A stretch of 64,000 bases of DNA from Gaiella sp038230035 (GTDB lineage: Bacteria > Actinomycetota > Thermoleophilia > Gaiellales > Gaiellaceae). Below, in pieces: positions 48,323 through 56,506 of this stretch (positions are counted from its first letter, which is position 1; each line of letters starts with the position of its first letter). The stretch spans positions 37,365-101,364 of the forward strand of contig JBBRNX010000010.1 in assembly GCA_038230035.1 (NCBI GenBank). Reading direction: 5' to 3'. A program made the position numbers and the translations under genes. The notes under the pieces are model-generated. The model was not told the origin of the DNA. It saw only the letters and a list, made by a program, of their open reading frames with translations, and did no database searches.

Positions 48323-48709
48323 CTACTTCAACTCGACCGCGGCTCCCGCCTCTTCGAGCTCGGCCTTGATCTTGTCGGCCTCGTCCTTCGTGACGCCTTC
48401 CTTGACCGCGCCAGGCGCACCGTCGACGAGATCCTTCGCCTCCTTCAGCCCAAGGCCGGTCACAGCGCGCACGACCTTGATCACCGCGATCTTCGCCTGG
48501 CCGGCACCAGTCAGGACGACGTCGAAAGAGTCTTTCTCCTCTTCCGCGGCGCCAGCGTCGCCGTCACCACCGCCGGCGGCTGCGGCGACCGCAACCGGAG
48601 CAGCAGCCGTGACGCCCCACTCCTCTTCGATCGCCTTCTTCAATTCGACGAGCTCGAGCACCGTCATCTTGCCGAGCGTGTCGAGCACCTTTGCCGTATC
48701 GGTTGCCAT
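48323..48709 (-). CDS. rplL: 50S ribosomal protein L7/L12
   Basis: 128 residues: N-terminal dimer domain (TVLELVELKKAIEEEWGV), Ala/Gly/Glu hinge, and C-terminal factor-binding domain (KIAVIKVVRAVTGLGLKEAK, LVDGAPGAVKEGV). Multiple copies form the stalk recruiting EF-Tu and EF-G. Confidence 0.99.
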   Translation of the reverse strand: MATDTAKVLDTLGKMTVLELVELKKAIEEEWGVTAAAPVAVAAAAGGGDGDAGAAEEEKDSFDVVLTGAGQAKIAVIKVVRAVTGLGLKEAKDLVDGAPGAVKEGVTKDEADKIKAELEEAGAAVELK

Positions 48710-48715
48710 CGTGTC

Positions 48716-49417
48716 CTACTCCTCCTCTTTCGTCTCAGTCGCATCTTCGGTCTCTGGTCCTTCGATCTCCGGTTCGGTCTCCGGCACTGTGGTCTCCGGC
48801 ACTGTGGTCTCCGCGTCGTCCGTAGGAGCATCCGACACCACGTCTTCCTCGACGGCTGCCAGTTGAGCAGCGGGCTTGGCTGGCGCTGATCCACCCTCCT
48901 CGAGCTGGGCGATTCTGGCGTCGATCAGGCCCACGAGATCCCGCAGCGGCGCGGAGAGCAGGCCAAGGAGCTGCGTCAGCGGCGCAACGATGACACCGAC
49001 GATCTGACTCCGGAGCACGTCCATCGGCGGGAGCTTCGCGAGGGTCTCGATCTCCGCCCCACTGATCGGCACGCCCTCGAGCACGCCGCCCCGCAACGTG
49101 AGGATCTTCGTCTCGCGCGCCGAGTCGCTGAGCGCTTTCGCGACAGCCACTGCATCACCGCCGGACTTGAGGAAGACGATCGCTGAAGGCCCCTCGAGCA
49201 GCGCGAGCAACGGCTCGGTGCCGGCGGTCTCCGCCGCACGGCGTGCGAGGGTGTTCTTTACGACGCTGAAGCGCGCGCCATGCTCGCGCAACCTGCCGCG
49301 AAGCGTCTCGAGGTTCGCGTTCGTGAGGCCGCGGTAGTCCGCGACGATCAGCGATTCTGCGTCGCGCAGCTGCTCGACGAGCTCTGCGACTGCCGTTTCC
49401 TTGTCTGCTTTGTGCAT
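48716..49417 (-). CDS. rplJ: 50S ribosomal protein L10 with acidic C-terminal tail
   Basis: 233 residues, about 55 more than usual. The core has LIVADYRGLTNANLETLRGR and SVVKNTLARRAAE. The added tail is acidic with in-frame TTVPE repeats (ETTVPETTVPETEPEIE). It anchors L12 to the ribosome. The gap upstream holds a probable L10 leader RNA and a hairpin. Confidence 0.97.
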   Translation of the reverse strand: MHKADKETAVAELVEQLRDAESLIVADYRGLTNANLETLRGRLREHGARFSVVKNTLARRAAETAGTEPLLALLEGPSAIVFLKSGGDAVAVAKALSDSARETKILTLRGGVLEGVPISGAEIETLAKLPPMDVLRSQIVGVIVAPLTQLLGLLSAPLRDLVGLIDARIAQLEEGGSAPAKPAAQLAAVEEDVVSDAPTDDAETTVPETTVPETEPEIEGPETEDATETKEEE

Positions 49418-49549
49418 GTCATTTCCTCCAGAAATGACTAACCCGCCAAGAGGCGGGTCAACGAAGAGCGAGCGTCGCCCTTCACAGACCTCACCTCGGC
49501 TGGACTTCTGCCTCGTCGGCTGCCAGCGGTCTACGGCGGTCTAGTCGCG
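49418..49549 (-). promoter_or_regulatory. L10 leader RNA, probable
   Basis: The rplA-rplJ gap contains, on the reverse strand, the elements GCCGTAGACCGCTGG, AAGTCCAGCCGAGGTG and GGTCTGTGAAGGGCGAC, resembling the L10/L12-binding leader known from many bacteria. A hairpin ACCCGCC/GGCGGGT (49441-49458) lies just before the ribosome site GGAGG. Feedback control of rplJ-rplL translation by L10 is expected. Confidence 0.65.
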
Positions 49550-50311
49550 TTAGGCGGGAACCGTAGCAGGCTCCTTGGAGGAATCCGCTCCAGCGGATTC
49601 CTCTAGCTCCTCGATGATGCCGCGCGTACGGGTCGGATCGACGTGCAGACCCGGACCCATCGTCGTCGTCAACGTAATCGCCTTGATGTAGCGGCCCTTC
49701 GATGCAGCCGGCTTGGCGCGCACGATCTCCTCGACGAGCGCCGCGTAGTTCTCCAGCAGCTGCTTCTCGCCGAAGCTCTTCTTCCCGATCGGCAGGTGCA
49801 CGTTCGCCCCGCGATCGGTGCGGTACTCGAGCTTGCCCGCCTTCGAGTCCTGCACCGCTTTCGCGATGTCGAAGGTGACGGTGCCGGTCTTCGGGTTCGG
49901 CATCAGCCCGCGCGGGCCGAGCACGCGGCCCAGTCGGCCAACGGTGCCCATCTGGTCGGGCGTCGCGATCGCGACGTCGAAATCGGTGAACCCGCCTTCG
50001 ACTTTGGCGGCGAGATCGGCAGAGCCGACGACGTCCGCCCCGGCTTCCTCCGCCTCGCGCGCCTTGTCACCTTCGGCGAACACTGCGACGCGAACGGACT
50101 TGCCCGTCCCGTTCGGCAGCATGATCGTGCCGCGCAACTGCTCCTCCGCGTGGCGAACGTTCAGCCCGAGAACGAAGTGCGCTTCGACGGTCTCGTCGAA
50201 CTTCGCAGCGTCGAGCGACTTGAGGATCTGAATCGCCTCGGCCGGCGCGTAGAGCTTCTCGCGATCGATCTTCGCGCGCGATGCGTCGTACCGCTTGCCA
50301 TGCCCGCTCAC
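49550..50311 (-). CDS. rplA: 50S ribosomal protein L1
   Basis: 253 residues, with FDETVEAHFVLGLNVRHAEE, GRLGRVLGPRGLMPNPKTGT and AKPAASKGRYIKAITLTTTM. It forms the mobile L1 stalk. Its last residues are a short Ser/Glu/Ala extension. Overlaps rplK by 4 nt. Confidence 0.98.
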   Translation of the reverse strand: MSGHGKRYDASRAKIDREKLYAPAEAIQILKSLDAAKFDETVEAHFVLGLNVRHAEEQLRGTIMLPNGTGKSVRVAVFAEGDKAREAEEAGADVVGSADLAAKVEGGFTDFDVAIATPDQMGTVGRLGRVLGPRGLMPNPKTGTVTFDIAKAVQDSKAGKLEYRTDRGANVHLPIGKKSFGEKQLLENYAALVEEIVRAKPAASKGRYIKAITLTTTMGPGLHVDPTRTRGIIEELEESAGADSSKEPATVPA

Positions 50312-50733
50312 CTGTCCACCTCTACACCCATGCTGCGAGCCGTGCCGGCGATGACGAGCATCGCCTGCTCGACGTCGTTCGCGTTCAGGTCGGGCATCTT
50401 CGTCTCGGCGATCGAGCGGAGCTGAGATTTCGTGAGCTTGCCGACCTTCACGCGGTTCGGCTCGGCGGAGCCGGAGTCGATCCCGAGGGCTTCCTTGATC
50501 AAAACCGCTGCGGGGGGCGTCTTCGTGATGAACGTGAACGAGCGATCCTCGAAGACGGTGATCTCCACCGGTGTGATGCGACCGTTCTCCGCAGCGGTCT
50601 GCGCGTTGAACGCCTTGGTGAACTCGACGATGTTCACGCCGTGCTGGCCGAGCGCAGGACCGACCGGCGGCGCCGGGTTTGCCTGTCCGCCCGGGATCTG
50701 CAGCTTGATGATCGTGAGAATCTTCTTTGCCAT
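50308..50733 (-). CDS. rplK: 50S ribosomal protein L11
   Basis: 141 residues, IKLQIPGGQANPAPPVGPAL with FITKTPPAAVLIKEALGI and the 3' GTARSMGVEV. It binds the GTPase-associated 23S rRNA (thiostrepton site). Confidence 0.99.
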   Translation of the reverse strand: MAKKILTIIKLQIPGGQANPAPPVGPALGQHGVNIVEFTKAFNAQTAAENGRITPVEITVFEDRSFTFITKTPPAAVLIKEALGIDSGSAEPNRVKVGKLTKSQLRSIAETKMPDLNANDVEQAMLVIAGTARSMGVEVDR

Positions 50734-50754
50734 TGCGCTACCTCAAAGTAGACG

Positions 50755-50772
50755 AACGAGCGAAAGCTCGTT
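50755..50772. other. Hairpin in the nusG-rplK gap
   Basis: Reverse strand AACGAGC-TTTC-GCTCGTT, followed by a few T residues but then CTACTTTGAGG and the rplK ribosome site. A second short stem CAGTC/GACTG lies between it and the nusG stop. Possibly an L11 regulatory site; no family recognised. Confidence 0.4.
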
Positions 50773-50808
50773 TGTCAGTCGATTTCTTGACTGAGTTTCC
50801 CAAGAAGA

Positions 50809-51345
50809 TCAGTCGATCTTCTTGACTTGGTCGAAGCCGAGCTCGACTGGCACCTGACGCTCGAAGATGTCGACGAGCACCTTCAGCTTCTGCTGATCCG
50901 GGTTCACGTCGACGATCTCGCCGTCGAAATCGGAGAGCGGGCCGGACGTCACCTTGACCGACTCGCCGAGTTGGAACTCGACCACGGCCTTCGTCAGGGC
51001 GACGCCACCCGGGCCGGCGCTCGTGTGGAGGATCTTCGCGACCTCACCCTCGGAGAGAGGCACCGGCTTGGCGCCTGCGCCGACGAAACCCGTCACGCCG
51101 GGAGTCCCTTTCACGACGATCCAAGCGTCGTCGTTCAGATCCATGTTGACGAGCACGTAGCCGGGGAGCACGCGCTTCTCGATCTGCACCTTCTGCCCGT
51201 CCTTCGTCTCGATCACCTGCTCGGTCGGGACGACGACACGGCGGAAGCGCGGCTTCTGATTCAGCGATTCGATCCGGTGCTCGAGATTGGTCTTCACCTT
51301 GTTCTCGTGACCCGAATACGTGTTGATGACATACCAACGGAACAT
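50809..51345 (-). CDS. nusG: Transcription termination/antitermination factor NusG
   Basis: 178 residues. The NGN domain has WYVINTYSGHENKVKTNLEH and GYVLVNMDLNDDAWIVVKGT, and the C-terminal KOW domain LGESVKVTSGPLSDFDGEIV. It couples RNA polymerase with S10 and Rho. Located between secE and rplK. Confidence 0.99.
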   Translation of the reverse strand: MFRWYVINTYSGHENKVKTNLEHRIESLNQKPRFRRVVVPTEQVIETKDGQKVQIEKRVLPGYVLVNMDLNDDAWIVVKGTPGVTGFVGAGAKPVPLSEGEVAKILHTSAGPGGVALTKAVVEFQLGESVKVTSGPLSDFDGEIVDVNPDQQKLKVLVDIFERQVPVELGFDQVKKID

Positions 51346-51381
51346 TGTGTCTCTCGTCTCTTCTCGTTGCTATTCGCTGGG

Positions 51382-51735
51382 CTACTTGCCGCGCAGCAGG
51401 ACGTCGCGGACAAATGGTTGGATCACCTGGTCGAGGCCGTAGAGGTAGACGCCGATGATGAGGCACGCCACCAGCACGACGATCGTTCCCTGCACGACCT
51501 GAGGGCGTTTCGGCCAGTCGACCTTCTTCAGCTCTGCCCAGGATTCACCAACGAAGCCAATGGTGCCGAAGATCGGGCCGCGCCGTGGTTGCGCGATCTC
51601 GGGCGAGGCTGCCGGCACGACCGCTTCGCCGCCGTCGACCGGTTGCCGCACGAAGCGGCTGCGCTGCGCCGGCACCTCGGCCGCGCCGGCCGCACGGCGT
51701 GCGTCACGCCGCTGTCTGCGAGTCTCGCCTGCCAC
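51382..51735 (-). CDS. secE: Protein translocase subunit SecE with basic N-terminal extension
   Basis: 117 residues. The conserved C-terminal part is GESWAELKKVDWPKRPQVVQ followed by one membrane helix (GTIVVLVACLIIGVYLYGLD). The first 60 or so residues are an Arg/Ala-rich extension. GTG at 51735 lies 8 nt after the rpmG stop; the longer frame would read through rpmG and is rejected. Confidence 0.93.
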   Translation of the reverse strand: MAGETRRQRRDARRAAGAAEVPAQRSRFVRQPVDGGEAVVPAASPEIAQPRRGPIFGTIGFVGESWAELKKVDWPKRPQVVQGTIVVLVACLIIGVYLYGLDQVIQPFVRDVLLRGK

Positions 51736-51743
51736 CGAACGGC

Positions 51744-51905
51744 CTACCGGGTCTCCCGATGGGTGGTATGGCTCCCGCACCAGCGGCAGTACTTCTCCAA
51801 CTCGACGCGGTCGGGCGAGTTTCGCTTCGACTTCTGCGTCTGGTAGTTCCGCCGTTTGCACTCGGTGCAGGCGAGCGTGATCGCGACTCTGACTCCGGTG
51901 GCCAT
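51744..51905 (-). CDS. rpmG: 50S ribosomal protein L33 (zinc-binding form)
   Basis: 53 residues, MATGVRVAITLACTECKRRN then YQTQKSKRNSPDRVELEKYC and RWCGSHTTHRETR. C13, C16, C40 and C43 form the zinc site. It lies between tRNA-Met and secE, the usual actinobacterial position. Confidence 0.97.
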   Translation of the reverse strand: MATGVRVAITLACTECKRRNYQTQKSKRNSPDRVELEKYCRWCGSHTTHRETR

Positions 51906-51973
51906 CGTTCTCTCTCGTTAGGTCGTCGTAATCCGGGGCTGAAGAAATCGTGGTTCGAAGAGGGGATGCGAGG

Positions 51974-52047
51974 TAGCGGCGGTAGGACTCGAACCTACGA
52001 CACGCGGATTATGATTCCGCTGCTCTAACCAGCTGAGCTACGCCGCC
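51974..52047 (-). tRNA. tRNA-Met (anticodon CAT, elongator type)
   Basis: Reverse strand cloverleaf: acceptor GGCGGCG/CGCCGCT (a terminal G-U pair), D arm GCTC/GAGC, anticodon stem GCGGA/TCCGC with loop ATCATAA (CAT), T arm GTAGG TTCGAGT CCTAC, discriminator A. It lacks the initiator features (C1-A72 mismatch, three G-C pairs in the anticodon stem). A lysidine-modified Ile tRNA cannot be fully excluded. Confidence 0.93.
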
Positions 52048-52114
52048 GCGAGAGAGTACCTTAGCAAGCCGGCAGAGCCGCCTTGCTCTTCCCTTCGCAC
52101 CGCTATGCGGCTTG

Positions 52115-52149
52115 AGCGCTCTTGTCGCCTTCGCGACAAGAGCGCTTTT
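52115..52149 (+). terminator. Strong terminator-like hairpin with no upstream gene on its strand
   Basis: A perfect 14-bp stem AGCGCTCTTGTCGC/GCGACAAGAGCGCT with loop CTTC, ending in TTTT (52146-52149). It points rightward toward tdk. No plus-strand gene ends nearby, so it may terminate a short or antisense transcript or insulate tdk. Confidence 0.6.
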
Positions 52150-52250
52150 CGCCGCTCCGCTTTCCTGCTCGGGAAGACGGCTGCACCCGCGCGTGTCGGG
52201 CGCAGCCGCCAACACCACAACCTCCGATCGGGGCCTTAGGATCCCGCCTC

Positions 52251-52850
52251 GTGATCCGTGTACCCCCACAGCGTGGCGGCTGGCTCGAGGTCGTTTGCGG
52301 CCCGATGTTCTCCGGGAAGAGCGAGGAGATGATCCGCCGCCTGCGCCGCGCCGAGATCGCCGGGCAACTAGTCGTCATCTTCAAGCCGCGGATCGACGAT
52401 CGCTTCGACGCCGACGACGTCGTCTCGCATGCGGGTGTCCGGATGCGCGGCGTACCCGTCGGCAGCGTCGCGGAGCTCCTCGTGCGAGCCACCGGCTACG
52501 AGGTCGTCGGGATCGACGAGGTGCAGTTCTTCGAGCCGTCCGTCGTCAGTGCCGCGCTCGCCCTTGCTGATGCCGGCGTGCGCGTGGTTGCAGCCGGTCT
52601 CGATCAGGATTTCCGGCGGCTGCCGTTCGGGCCGATGCCGAATCTGCTGTCGCACGCCGAGTTCGTCGACAAGCTGCAGGCCGTGTGCCACCGCTGTGGC
52701 GGCCCCGCGACAACGACGCAACGGCTGGTCGACGGTCGACCTGCCCCCTACTCCGGCGACACGATCGTCGTCGGTGCGTCGGAGCAGTACGAGGCGCGGT
52801 GCCGCGATTGCCACGAGGCGGGCGCGGCCGCCGTCACGATCGCCGCTTGA
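52251..52850 (+). CDS. tdk: Thymidine kinase
   Basis: About 199 residues. It phosphorylates thymidine for salvage. P-loop GPMFSGKSEEMIRRLRRA, the DEVQFF motif, and a zinc site from CHRCGG and CRDCHEAG. The longer frame from 52122 reads through the hairpin region and is rejected. GTG at 52251 has TAGGAT (52237-52242) 8 nt upstream, a leaderless pattern. Confidence 0.93.
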   Translation: MIRVPPQRGGWLEVVCGPMFSGKSEEMIRRLRRAEIAGQLVVIFKPRIDDRFDADDVVSHAGVRMRGVPVGSVAELLVRATGYEVVGIDEVQFFEPSVVSAALALADAGVRVVAAGLDQDFRRLPFGPMPNLLSHAEFVDKLQAVCHRCGGPATTTQRLVDGRPAPYSGDTIVVGASEQYEARCRDCHEAGAAAVTIAA

Positions 52851-53634
52851 CGGCATCCGCGAGCGAGCAGAGCAGGAACGAGCCGGCGGCGAACAGCACG
52901 ATCGTCCCGCCGGGCGGCAGGTCGGCGTAGTACGAGGTCGTCAGGCCGACGAGGACCGAGACGAGCCCTATTGCCACGGCGATCAGGAGCGTCGAGAGCA
53001 TGCTCCACGCGATCCGGCCCGCCGCGATCACGGGTAAGACCATCAGCGCGGCGACGAGCAAGATGCCCACGATCCGCATCGAGAGCGCGACCGTCGTTGC
53101 GGCCATTGCAGCGACAAGGACGTTCAACGCGGCGACCGGCAGACCCTGCACACGTGCGGCCTCCTCGTCGAGCGTCACCCCGACGAGCGCTCGGTATGAC
53201 AATGCGAGGGTGACCAGAGCGATCCCGCCGAGGACGGCAACGAGCGCCAGATCGCCGCGGGTCACCGTGAGGATCGACCCAAACAGGTACTGGAAGAGGT
53301 TGACGTTCAAGGCGCCGGCCGTCGAGACGAGGACTACGCCGAGCGCGATCCCCGTGTAGAAGACGAGCGCAAGGGCCTGGTCGCCCGCTGCTCGTCCGCG
53401 CGTGCGGAGAAGCTCGATCGCGACCGCCCCGAGGACCGACGCGACGAGCGCGGTCAACACGGGCGAGACATGGAGGAGGTAGCCGGCAGCGACACCCGCA
53501 AACGCAACGTGGCCGATACCGTCGCCGACGAGCGACTGCCGGCGCTGCACGAGGAAGAAGCCGACTGCGGGAGCGAGCACGCCGACGATCGCGCCGACGG
53601 CGAACGCGAGCCGCATGAACTCGAGATCAAGCAT
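52834..53634 (-). CDS. Zinc/manganese-type ABC transporter permease (ZnuB-like)
   Basis: 266 residues with about eight membrane segments. The ABC-3 family pattern is clear: FAVGAIVGVLAPAVGFFLVQ, RRQSLVGDGIGHVAFAGVAA, and VGILLVAALMVLPVIAAGRI. ATG at 53634 overlaps the ATPase stop by 8 nt. It converges with tdk, overlapping its end by 17 nt. Zinc is inferred from the adjacent Zur. Confidence 0.9.
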   Translation of the reverse strand: MLDLEFMRLAFAVGAIVGVLAPAVGFFLVQRRQSLVGDGIGHVAFAGVAAGYLLHVSPVLTALVASVLGAVAIELLRTRGRAAGDQALALVFYTGIALGVVLVSTAGALNVNLFQYLFGSILTVTRGDLALVAVLGGIALVTLALSYRALVGVTLDEEAARVQGLPVAALNVLVAAMAATTVALSMRIVGILLVAALMVLPVIAAGRIAWSMLSTLLIAVAIGLVSVLVGLTTSYYADLPPGGTIVLFAAGSFLLCSLADAVKRRS

Positions 53635-54346
53635 GGCTGTGCGACGGGTCGTGCCACAAGCCCGGAAGCTCGGCGGGCGTTCCGTCGAAGACGATGCCGC
53701 CGCGGACGAGGACAACGCGCTGGACGAATCTCTCGACCGCGCCGAACTCGTGCGAGACGTACAGGATCGTCACGCCGAGCTCGCCGTGCAGCTCGGCAAG
53801 AAGCTCCGCGAGCGACTCCTGCGATGCGGCGTCGACACCGGTCGTCGGCTCGTCGAGGACGAGCAACTCCGGTTTCGCGGCGAGCGCCTTCGCGATGAAC
53901 GCCCGCTGCTGCATCCCTCCTGACAGCGTGCGCAGCGGGCGGGCGGCGCTCCCCGCAAGACCGACCCGCGCAATTGCGTCGTCGACGATCGCACGATCGG
54001 CTCGTCGCAACAGGCCGAGCATGGGCGCCGCGGCTAGTCGTCCGACCGAGACCACTTCGCGCACCGTCACGGGCGCTTCGCCTCCTGCCTGCGCGCGCTG
54101 AGCGAGGTACGCGATCGCGTGTCTGCGCGAGCAGCGCGCCACCGGCTCGCCGAAGAGCGATGCAGTCCCGACGCTCGGCTGCTCGAGTCCAAGCAGCACT
54201 CGCAGCAGCGTCGTCTTGCCACCGCCGTTCGGACCCGCAATAGCCACGAACTCACCGGGGCTCACAGCCAGGTCGACTCCCTCGATGACGGGCGGACCGC
54301 CGCGATAGGCAAAGGACACGTCGCGGAGCTCGACCGCTAGCGGCAT
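53627..54346 (-). CDS. Zinc-type ABC transporter ATP-binding protein (ZnuC-like)
   Basis: 239 residues. Walker A is GPNGGGKTTLLRVLLGLEQP, the signature is TLSGGMQQRAFIAKAL, and Walker B is LLVLDEPTTGVD. The C-terminal SHSHA tail is short. It lies between the binding protein and the permease, overlapping both. Confidence 0.92.
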   Translation of the reverse strand: MPLAVELRDVSFAYRGGPPVIEGVDLAVSPGEFVAIAGPNGGGKTTLLRVLLGLEQPSVGTASLFGEPVARCSRRHAIAYLAQRAQAGGEAPVTVREVVSVGRLAAAPMLGLLRRADRAIVDDAIARVGLAGSAARPLRTLSGGMQQRAFIAKALAAKPELLVLDEPTTGVDAASQESLAELLAELHGELGVTILYVSHEFGAVERFVQRVVLVRGGIVFDGTPAELPGLWHDPSHSHA

Positions 54347-55203
54347 CCGAGCGCCTCCCGCAGCGAGCGAAGATTTGAACGCATCACCGTGAAGTAGTCG
54401 TCGCCTTGTGCGATCTCGTCCTTTGTCAGTCCCTCGATCGGGTTCAGAACAGCGGTGCGCACCCCTGCGGTGCGGGCGACCGTCTGCGCGAGCTTGGGTG
54501 ACACGAGCGTCTCGAAGAAGACAGTCGTCGCGTGCGTGCGACGCACCTCGTCGACCAGTCGCTGAACCGCCTTCGCGCTGGGCTCGGCTTCGGGAGACAG
54601 CCCCTCGAGCGGCACCTGACGGAGGCCGTAGCGGAGCGAGAGATACCCGAACGCGGCATGGCTCGTGACGATCTCGCGCCTCCCGCAGCTGGCGAGGCCG
54701 CGCCGGTACTCACGGTCGAGTCGGTTCAGGCGCGCAACGAGAGCGGCTGCCTGCTGCCCGTGCCCGAGCGCGCGACCCACCTCCCGCACGATCGCGGCAA
54801 AGCGCAGCGGGTCGAGCCAGATGTGCGGGTCGACGGCGCCCGTCGCCGCCTCGACGAGCATCTTCGTCCCGCGCCTTCCGACGAACTGCAGCGAGTGACC
54901 ATGGCGATTGCCTACGGCCTCGGCGACAGCCGGCTGAAAGCCATTACCCAGGTAGAGGACGAGGTCGGCGTCGAGAATGTCCCCGACCGCGCGAGGCGTC
55001 AACTCCAGATCGTGCGGTTCGGCCCCGGCAGGCGTCAGGTTCTCGACCGTCACCGCACGTCCGCCGACCTGCTCGGCGGCGTAGGCGAGCGGGTAGAACG
55101 CCGCCACGACCCTTGTCGAGCCTGAGCCGACGGTCGACGGCTTGGCACCGCAGCCCGGCGCCAGCAAAGCGACCATGAAAATGAGAACGATTCTCGCCTT
55201 CAC
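54337..55203 (-). CDS. Zinc-type ABC transporter substrate-binding lipoprotein (ZnuA-like)
   Basis: 288 residues. Signal with lipobox LLAPGC at about residues 13-18. Cluster A-I features: FYPLAYAAEQVGG, GAEPHDLELTPRAVGDI, AVDPHIWLDPLRFA (His ligands), TSHAAFGYLSLRYGL and FFETLVSPKLAQTVAR. There is no His-rich loop, so Mn specificity cannot be excluded. GTG at 55203 has TAGGCT (55212-55217) 8 nt upstream, a leaderless pattern. The gene starts 47 nt from the divergent zur. Confidence 0.9.
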   Translation of the reverse strand: MKARIVLIFMVALLAPGCGAKPSTVGSGSTRVVAAFYPLAYAAEQVGGRAVTVENLTPAGAEPHDLELTPRAVGDILDADLVLYLGNGFQPAVAEAVGNRHGHSLQFVGRRGTKMLVEAATGAVDPHIWLDPLRFAAIVREVGRALGHGQQAAALVARLNRLDREYRRGLASCGRREIVTSHAAFGYLSLRYGLRQVPLEGLSPEAEPSAKAVQRLVDEVRRTHATTVFFETLVSPKLAQTVARTAGVRTAVLNPIEGLTKDEIAQGDDYFTVMRSNLRSLREALGCR

Positions 55204-55247
55204 AGTTCGGCAGCCTACCACGCTCGTGAGAACGGGTATCATTATCG
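55177..55247. promoter_or_regulatory. Candidate Zur operators in the znuA-zur intergenic region
   Basis: GATAATGATACC (reverse strand, within 55235-55247) resembles a Fur-family half box; it lies at the -35 position of the znuA promoter and over the zur -10 box (TATCAT, 55237-55242). A second site, GAGAACGATTCTC (55183-55195, 5-bp inverted repeat), lies inside the first codons of znuA. Zinc-dependent repression of both genes by Zur is expected but not shown. Confidence 0.45.
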
Positions 55248-55250
55248 CAC

Positions 55251-55694
55251 GTGGCGGCCACCGATCAGACCTGGGCGAACCATGCCCTCGAGGGTTTGCG
55301 TGAAGCAGGCTTCCGCAGCGGCGATGCCCGCAGAGCTGTCGTCGAGCATCTCGACGCCCAGGACTGCTGCCTCTCGGCGCAGGAAATGCACGCCCAGCTA
55401 CGTGCGGCCGGGAGCCGTACCGGGATAGCGAGTGTCTACCGCGTCCTCGAGCTCCTCGCAGCGCAAAACCTCGTCACGCGGATCGACCTCGGCGACGGGA
55501 TCGCCCGCTTCGAGCCGGCACGGCCTGACAGGCACCACCATCACCATCTCGTCTGCGGTGACTGCGGGAAGGTCGGTTCGTTCTCCGACCCGGCGCTCGA
55601 GCTGGCGCTCGACGATGTCGCGAACCGGCTCGGCTACGCGGAAGCGCACGAGGTCGTCCTGCGCGGCGCGTGCGAGGACTGCCGACCGAGCTAG
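55251..55694 (+). CDS. Fur-family zinc uptake regulator (Zur-like)
   Basis: 147 residues. The winged helix has SAQEMHAQLRAAGSRTGIAS and VYRVLELLAAQNLVTRIDLG. The metal-binding half has RHHHHHLVCGDCGKVGSF and a C-terminal CEDCRPS, giving two CxxC pairs for the structural zinc. Its divergent position to a ZnuABC-type importer supports Zur rather than Fur. GTG at 55251, with TATCAT 8 nt upstream, a leaderless pattern. Confidence 0.9.
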   Translation: MAATDQTWANHALEGLREAGFRSGDARRAVVEHLDAQDCCLSAQEMHAQLRAAGSRTGIASVYRVLELLAAQNLVTRIDLGDGIARFEPARPDRHHHHHLVCGDCGKVGSFSDPALELALDDVANRLGYAEAHEVVLRGACEDCRPS

Positions 55695-55702
55695 TAGCCC
55701 GT

Positions 55703-56455
55703 CTACTGCGGGCCGGTTCCGGGCTTGTTCGCTGACAGCGGGACGCCCTCTGGCCCTTTGCCGCGGTACGCCTTACGGAATGAACGAAAGGCCTTCGCGT
55801 CGAATCGCGGGCAGATGGCTATGTGACCGACGCCATGATCCCCTTTCACGATGTACGTAGCGGGGTCACCCGTCCACGCGGTCAGAGCGATCTTGGCTCC
55901 GAGGCTCGGATATGGGGTTCCGAGCATCCCGATCGGGCTCTCGTCGTAGAAGCTCCGCAGCTTCGCGACGGTTGCGGCGGGGACCTTGTCGCCCCACCAG
56001 ATCACGACCCCTCCGTGCTCCTCGTTGTGCACAACCCGTAACGGGTTCACGGGCTGGTCGTAGAAGCCCCAGATGGCCCAAAGCTGGTAGTGCCCTCCGG
56101 CGGCCGGCGGGTCGGTGTTCCACTTCACTCTCGAGGTCTCGGTGGGCGCATCCTGGTGGTACGGAGAGACAACGTGGTCGCCCTTTGTGGGCGGAAGCGG
56201 CACGACACTCTTCAACGTGCAGCCGGCAGCTGCGAATTGCGCGGTCGGTGCCTTGATGGTCTGGTTGCCGGTCTTGCTTGCGCCACCACGATTGAGGAAG
56301 AACAGCAGCAAGGCAACACCGACTACTCCACCGACGAGCACACCCGCAAACAGCGCGCTCCGCGGTCTTGCCTTGGCGCCGGGCGTCTGGACGGTCGCGC
56401 GCTTACGCGGGCCCTGCTGCTTCGGAGGTGGTGGTGTGCGCGGCTTGTTGGCCAT
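55703..56455 (-). CDS. DUF3105 membrane-anchored protein
   Basis: 250 residues. A basic Pro/Lys-rich cytoplasmic N-terminus, one membrane helix (SALFAGVLVGGVVGVALLLF), then a DUF3105 domain with YHQDAPTETSRVKWNTDPPA, GGHYQLWAIWGFYDQPV and LRVVHNEEHGGVVIWWGDKV. Conserved His residues suggest metal binding. The function is unknown. Confidence 0.8.
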   Translation of the reverse strand: MANKPRTPPPPKQQGPRKRATVQTPGAKARPRSALFAGVLVGGVVGVALLLFFLNRGGASKTGNQTIKAPTAQFAAAGCTLKSVVPLPPTKGDHVVSPYHQDAPTETSRVKWNTDPPAAGGHYQLWAIWGFYDQPVNPLRVVHNEEHGGVVIWWGDKVPAATVAKLRSFYDESPIGMLGTPYPSLGAKIALTAWTGDPATYIVKGDHGVGHIAICPRFDAKAFRSFRKAYRGKGPEGVPLSANKPGTGPQ

Positions 56456-56506
56456 CGTCGGGGCATTCTCCCAGAAGCGCCCGGGACGGTGACGCCGTGA
56501 CGACGT

